From Cyanobacteria bacterium SIG31 (GTDB lineage: Bacteria > Cyanobacteriota > Vampirovibrionia > Gastranaerophilales > Gastranaerophilaceae), in NCBI GenBank assembly GCA_015152465.1, contig SUTX01000001.1:94600-158599 (forward strand): DNA of 64,000 bases. The letters run 5' to 3'. Position 1 is the first letter of the stretch; the number at the start of each line of letters is the position of its first letter. Below, one piece after another: positions 60,974-64,000 of the stretch. Made by a program: the position numbers and the translations under genes. Below the pieces are notes generated by a model. That model was given only the letters and a program-made list of their open reading frames with translations, had not been told where the DNA came from and did not search any database.

Positions 60974-63448
60974 ATGCAAGTTTCATTGAAATGGTTAAAT
61001 GATTTAGTTGATTTGAGCGGAATTGAAGTTGCTCAAATAGCTCATGAACTTACTATGAGCGGTCTTGAAGTTGAAGAAGTTGAAGAAGTAAGACCCAAAT
61101 TTACAAATATAATAACAGCAAGAATTGAAAAAATAGATAATCACCCAAACTCTGATAGATTGCACTTAGTGACAGTAAATACTGGTACTGCATTAAAAAC
61201 AGTTGTTTGTGGTGCTCAAAATATTGAAGTAGGACAAGTTATTCCATATGCTTCTGTTGGAAGCAAAGTTCTTGATAGAAAATCTGGAGAACAATTTGAA
61301 CTCACACCTGCGGTTATTCGTGGCGTTGAGTCTCAAGGTATGCTTTGTTCTGATGATGAGTTAGGTGTTAATGATAGAAATTATCAAGAAGAAGACGGTA
61401 TTCTTATTCTAAATAGATTATTCCCAAATGTAGGTCTAGGCTTAGATGTTGAAAATGTTTTAGGCTTTGAAAAAGATTTTATTCTTCATACAGCACCTAC
61501 TGCTAATCGTGGGGATCAAATGTCTGTAATCGGTATTGCAAGAGAACTATCTGCTCTATTCGATAGACCAATGAAATTTGAATATGCTTCAAGAGTTTGC
61601 GAAAAAGCTGATTTTGAAGTTGAAATAAAAGATGAAACAGTTTGTAAATACTATTCAATTGGTGTTTTAAAAGATATTACAATCAAGCCGTCTCCAGATT
61701 GGATGCAGAAAAGATTAATGGCATCAGGAATAAGAGCTATTAATAACGTAGTTGATATTACAAATTATGTTCTATTAGAATATGGTACACCATTACACGC
61801 TTTTGATTATGACAAATTAAACGGTTATTTATGCGTTAGAAGAGCTGAAAACGGTGAAAAAATTACAACATTAGATGAAGTCGAAAGAGAACTAACAACA
61901 GATTCAGTTCTTATTGCTACAAAAGAAGCTCCTGTATGTTTAGGTGGTGTTTTTGGTGGTAATAATTCTGAAATAGATGATAATACTAAAAACATTGCAC
62001 TAGAGGGTGCTTATTTCTTCCCTGCTACAACAAGAAGAAGCGGTAGAAGTGTTGGTTATCGTTCTGATGCTTCAGCAAGATTTGAACGTGGAGTTGATAT
62101 TGAGGCTGTTAAACCTGGTCTTTTAAGAGCTGTAGAACTTCTCGAAAAATATGCAGATGCTAAGTTTGAAGGACTTGTTGAGACAGGTGTAAATGAATTA
62201 GAACCAATTGATATAACATTACGTTACGCTCAAATAAAAAGACTTTTAGGCTGTGAAATTGAAGCAGAAAAATGTTTGTCGATTCTTGAAAATTTAGGCT
62301 TTGAAATATTAGGTAAAAACGATATGGCTTGTAAAGTCAGAGTTCCATCTTTTAGAGCGGATGATGTTACAAGAGAATGTGATTTAATTGAAGAAATCTC
62401 AAGAATTAATGGATATGATAAAATTACTCCGACTTTGCCTAGCAAAGGAGAACCTGCAAATATTTCTTTAACTGAAAGGGTTATTAAAAGAATCCATGAA
62501 CTAATGTTAGCTTGTGGCTTGAACGAAATGCAAACATCTTCATTAATCGGCGAGCCTTTGCTAAAGCAATTTAATATGACTTATGATAAAGAAAATGCGG
62601 TATTTGTAGAAAATCCTGCATCTGAAGATTTTGCAATGTTACGCCAAACAATGGCTGCAAGTCTTTTGAATTGTATGAAGTATAATTACGATAATGGTCA
62701 AAAAGATTTTTGGGGCTACGAAATTGGTAGAACTTACTTAAAAGTAGCTGAAGCTGATGAAAAATCTTCTGGTGTAAAAGAAACTCAAACGTTGGCTGGT
62801 GTAATTACTGGTAATGTACAAAAATCTTTATGGCAATGCACCGGAGAAATTGATTTTTATACAGTTAAAGGTATTGTAGATAAAGTATTAGAAGAATTCG
62901 GCCTAACAAGAAGAATTAAATTTGCTCTTCTTGCGGATTCTCCTCTAGCTCAATCTCATACCGCTTTACATCCTTATAAAACGGCAGTTTTAACAATGCT
63001 TGGTAAAAAACCTGAAATTATTGGTTATTATGGAGAAATTCATCCAGAATTAAGAGCTAAATTGAAATTTAATCAATCAGCATTCTTGTTCAAACTTGAT
63101 TTGGATATGTTGGTTGCTGGTGTAAATGAAAGCGTTGTCAAATATAAGAAACTACCTCAATTCCCTGAAGTGCAACGAGATTTGGCTGTGATTATACCTA
63201 AAACGACTTCTTGGTCAGAATTAGAAAATGTTGTTAAAAAAGGTATTGATAATAAAATATTCACAGGCTGTGAAGTGTTTGACGTTTATGAGGGTGAACA
63301 CGTTTCAGAAGGGTTTAAATCAGTGGCTTTCAGAATCAAAATGCAAGATGCTAATGCGACTTTAACAGATGAGACAATTGAAGCTCAAATGGCACAAGTT
63401 CGCTCAACACTTAAAAAAGCGCTTCCTGAGCTAAGTTTTAGAGAATAA
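60974..63448 (+). CDS. pheT: Phenylalanyl-tRNA synthetase beta subunit
   Basis: 824 residues, full length. N-terminal tRNA-binding EMAP-like domain (ITARIEKIDNHPNSDRLHLV then KTVVCGAQNIEVGQVIPYA), B3/B4 editing region (ANRGDQMSVIGIARELSALF, INNVVDITNYVLLEYGTPLH), B5 (ECDLIEEISRINGYDKI), the catalytic-like core, and the C-terminal FDX-ACB domain (KKLPQFPEVQRDLAVIIPKT). pheS is not adjacent, so the subunits are encoded at separate loci. A TATAAT lies about 30 bases upstream and GAGAGGAA before the ATG. Confidence 0.97.
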   Translation: MQVSLKWLNDLVDLSGIEVAQIAHELTMSGLEVEEVEEVRPKFTNIITARIEKIDNHPNSDRLHLVTVNTGTALKTVVCGAQNIEVGQVIPYASVGSKVLDRKSGEQFELTPAVIRGVESQGMLCSDDELGVNDRNYQEEDGILILNRLFPNVGLGLDVENVLGFEKDFILHTAPTANRGDQMSVIGIARELSALFDRPMKFEYASRVCEKADFEVEIKDETVCKYYSIGVLKDITIKPSPDWMQKRLMASGIRAINNVVDITNYVLLEYGTPLHAFDYDKLNGYLCVRRAENGEKITTLDEVERELTTDSVLIATKEAPVCLGGVFGGNNSEIDDNTKNIALEGAYFFPATTRRSGRSVGYRSDASARFERGVDIEAVKPGLLRAVELLEKYADAKFEGLVETGVNELEPIDITLRYAQIKRLLGCEIEAEKCLSILENLGFEILGKNDMACKVRVPSFRADDVTRECDLIEEISRINGYDKITPTLPSKGEPANISLTERVIKRIHELMLACGLNEMQTSSLIGEPLLKQFNMTYDKENAVFVENPASEDFAMLRQTMAASLLNCMKYNYDNGQKDFWGYEIGRTYLKVAEADEKSSGVKETQTLAGVITGNVQKSLWQCTGEIDFYTVKGIVDKVLEEFGLTRRIKFALLADSPLAQSHTALHPYKTAVLTMLGKKPEIIGYYGEIHPELRAKLKFNQSAFLFKLDLDMLVAGVNESVVKYKKLPQFPEVQRDLAVIIPKTTSWSELENVVKKGIDNKIFTGCEVFDVYEGEHVSEGFKSVAFRIKMQDANATLTDETIEAQMAQVRSTLKKALPELSFRE

Positions 63449-63467
63449 CTATTATAATTACTATTAA

Positions 63468-63501
63468 AAAGGGTTTTGTAACAATACAAAACCCTTTTTA
63501 A
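63468..63501 (+). terminator. Terminator after pheT
   Basis: A 15-bp perfect stem AAAAAGGGTTTTGTA / TACAAAACCCTTTTT with an ACAA loop. Confidence 0.9.
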
Positions 63502-63888
63502 GATGGTTAATTTCCCCTAATTAATTGTTCAATAGGAAAAGGGTTATTCATAAGCCTTAAAAACTTTTATATTAATATATGTAACAATTTATGTAGTTTG
63601 GTATTAACAAATATTAAAAATATGGAAATAGGTTGTTAAAACAAGTATAATAAAGCATAGGGTATATGGATATCGTACAGAAAGAAGTAAGAAGAACAAA
63701 ATTAAATAGAGATAAAATAGCTATAACCCACTTTTGGTCGCGTTTTGGGCTGACCATGGGGAGTAGAACGCAGTTTTGGCGTACCTTTTTTGGGGGTATG
63801 CTATGAATGAATTGCAAGTTGCAAGCGAAAAAGCTGTACAAACTTTATCCCTCTCCCATAAGGGGCGAGGGACTAGAGGAGGTGCTTT
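63502..63888. other. Flagellin upstream region
   Basis: 387 bases. The left 180 are very AT-rich with several weak -10 boxes (TATAAT at 63646). From about 63725 to 63800 the G+C content rises sharply. It then holds a possible short leader frame (63803-63892) and an inverted copy of the repeat (63849-63871). No sigma-28 promoter matching those at 18196 or 29445 is seen. Confidence 0.6.
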
Positions 63889-63892
63889 ATGA
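63803..63892 (+). CDS. Possible 29-residue upstream frame overlapping flagellin
   Basis: ATG 63803 is preceded by GGGGGTA at good distance. The frame MNELQVASEKAVQTLSLSHK runs to a TGA that overlaps the flagellin ATG by 4 bases (ATGA). It reads through the GC-rich repeat, so it may be accidental. If translated, it would couple flagellin to it. Confidence 0.3.
   Translation: MNELQVASEKAVQTLSLSHKGRGTRGGAL
63849..63871 (-). repeat. Inverted copy of the 23-bp palindromic repeat
   Basis: The reverse complement matches 6847-6869 in 21 of 23 positions, with CCCTCGCCCC and GGGAGAGGG arms conserved. It ends 4 bases before the flagellin ribosome binding site. Confidence 0.8.
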
Positions 63893-64000
63893 TATCAATA
63901 AACACCAACCTCTCAAGCCTTATCACCCAACGCTCACTCACCAAGAGCACCGACGCACTCAATCTAGCGATTGAGCGAATGACAACGGGCTTTAAAATAA
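63889..64000 (+). CDS. fliC: Flagellin, N-terminal fragment (runs past window end)
   Basis: The first 37 residues, MISINTNLSSLITQRSLTKS then TDALNLAIERMTTGFKI, are the conserved flagellin D0 N-terminus. AGAGGAGGTG 4 bases upstream of the ATG is an excellent ribosome binding site. Codons end in C more often than in neighbours (AAC, ACC, CTC, AGC), as in tuf, which fits very high expression. The gene is cut by the window end. Confidence 0.93.
   Translation, partial: MISINTNLSSLITQRSLTKSTDALNLAIERMTTGFKI

Noticed and set aside
63614..63841. 75-codon minus-strand frame upstream of flagellin
   Set aside because: It crosses an abrupt composition change and part of the flagellin leader, has no ribosome binding site, and its product resembles no protein I know.

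Overview
The window is a single AT-rich (about one third G+C) bacterial chromosome segment, densely coded on both strands. The gene mix (flagellar hook genes, type IV prepilin, SMC-ScpA-ScpB, a YggS-SepF pair, a cyanobacterial-type GlgC, GerMN and DUF2993-like proteins, TPR-rich exported proteins, and several unknown proteins with a short F-(K/R)-G motif near the N-terminus) fits the non-photosynthetic cyanobacterial relatives (Melainabacteria/Vampirovibrionia, probably gut Gastranaerophilales). The taxon is inference, with no rRNA in the window to confirm it. I saw no tRNA, rRNA, CRISPR array, prophage or intact transposase.

Layout. 1-6.4 kb: the end of ahcY, a membrane-anchored AMIN-like protein, a structured non-coding stretch, a stand-alone tuf gene, a two-gene HEPN/MNT nucleotidyltransferase locus and a prepilin. 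6.4-8.4 kb: small redox-type protein, NfeD and SPFH protein. 8.4-11.9 kb: a tightly packed six-gene minus-strand operon (unknown, DUF2993-like, GerMN, HicB-like, RimI, BioY), divergent from mutS. 14.6-24.8 kb: TPR glycosyltransferase, Lon-like AAA+ protein, a gene behind a perfect sigma-28 promoter, aspS, and two paralogous unknown membrane proteins. 25-30 kb: surE, glgC, GNAT-like protein, HExxH protein, a second sigma-28-driven gene. 30-39.7 kb: rplT-rpmI, a coiled-coil/calpain-like cysteine protease behind a near-match sigma-28 promoter, a matrixin-like TPR protease, and the scpB-scpA-smc condensin genes. 39.8-45.2 kb: exported GH13 enzyme, a hairpin-array element between direct repeats, then FlgG/E-like, FliK-like and FliJ-like genes. 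45.4-52.6 kb: small unknowns, a HEAT-like protein, mnmA, a catalytically dead matrixin-like TPR protein, Hsp20, a structured RNA candidate, prs. 52.8-64 kb: fliJ-fliK-flgD-flgE, yggS-sepF, TonB-C/TPR protein, DUF308 protein, HD-GYP protein, pheT and the first 112 bases of a flagellin gene.

How it fits together. Two separate FliJ/FliK/hook-protein sets occur 10 kb apart on opposite strands. Three otherwise unexplained genes (18.3, 29.5 and 30.8 kb) sit behind promoters that match the late-flagellar sigma-28 (FliA) consensus, two of them exactly. None has a classical signal peptide, and one ends in a calpain-like cysteine protease domain. The most interesting reading is a set of late-flagellar-controlled proteins that may be flagellar parts, chaperones or substrates of the flagellar type III exporter. 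Other items of interest are the HEPN/HEPN-MNT pair with degenerate RNase motifs, an active/inactive pair of matrixin-like TPR proteins, and two structured RNA candidates.
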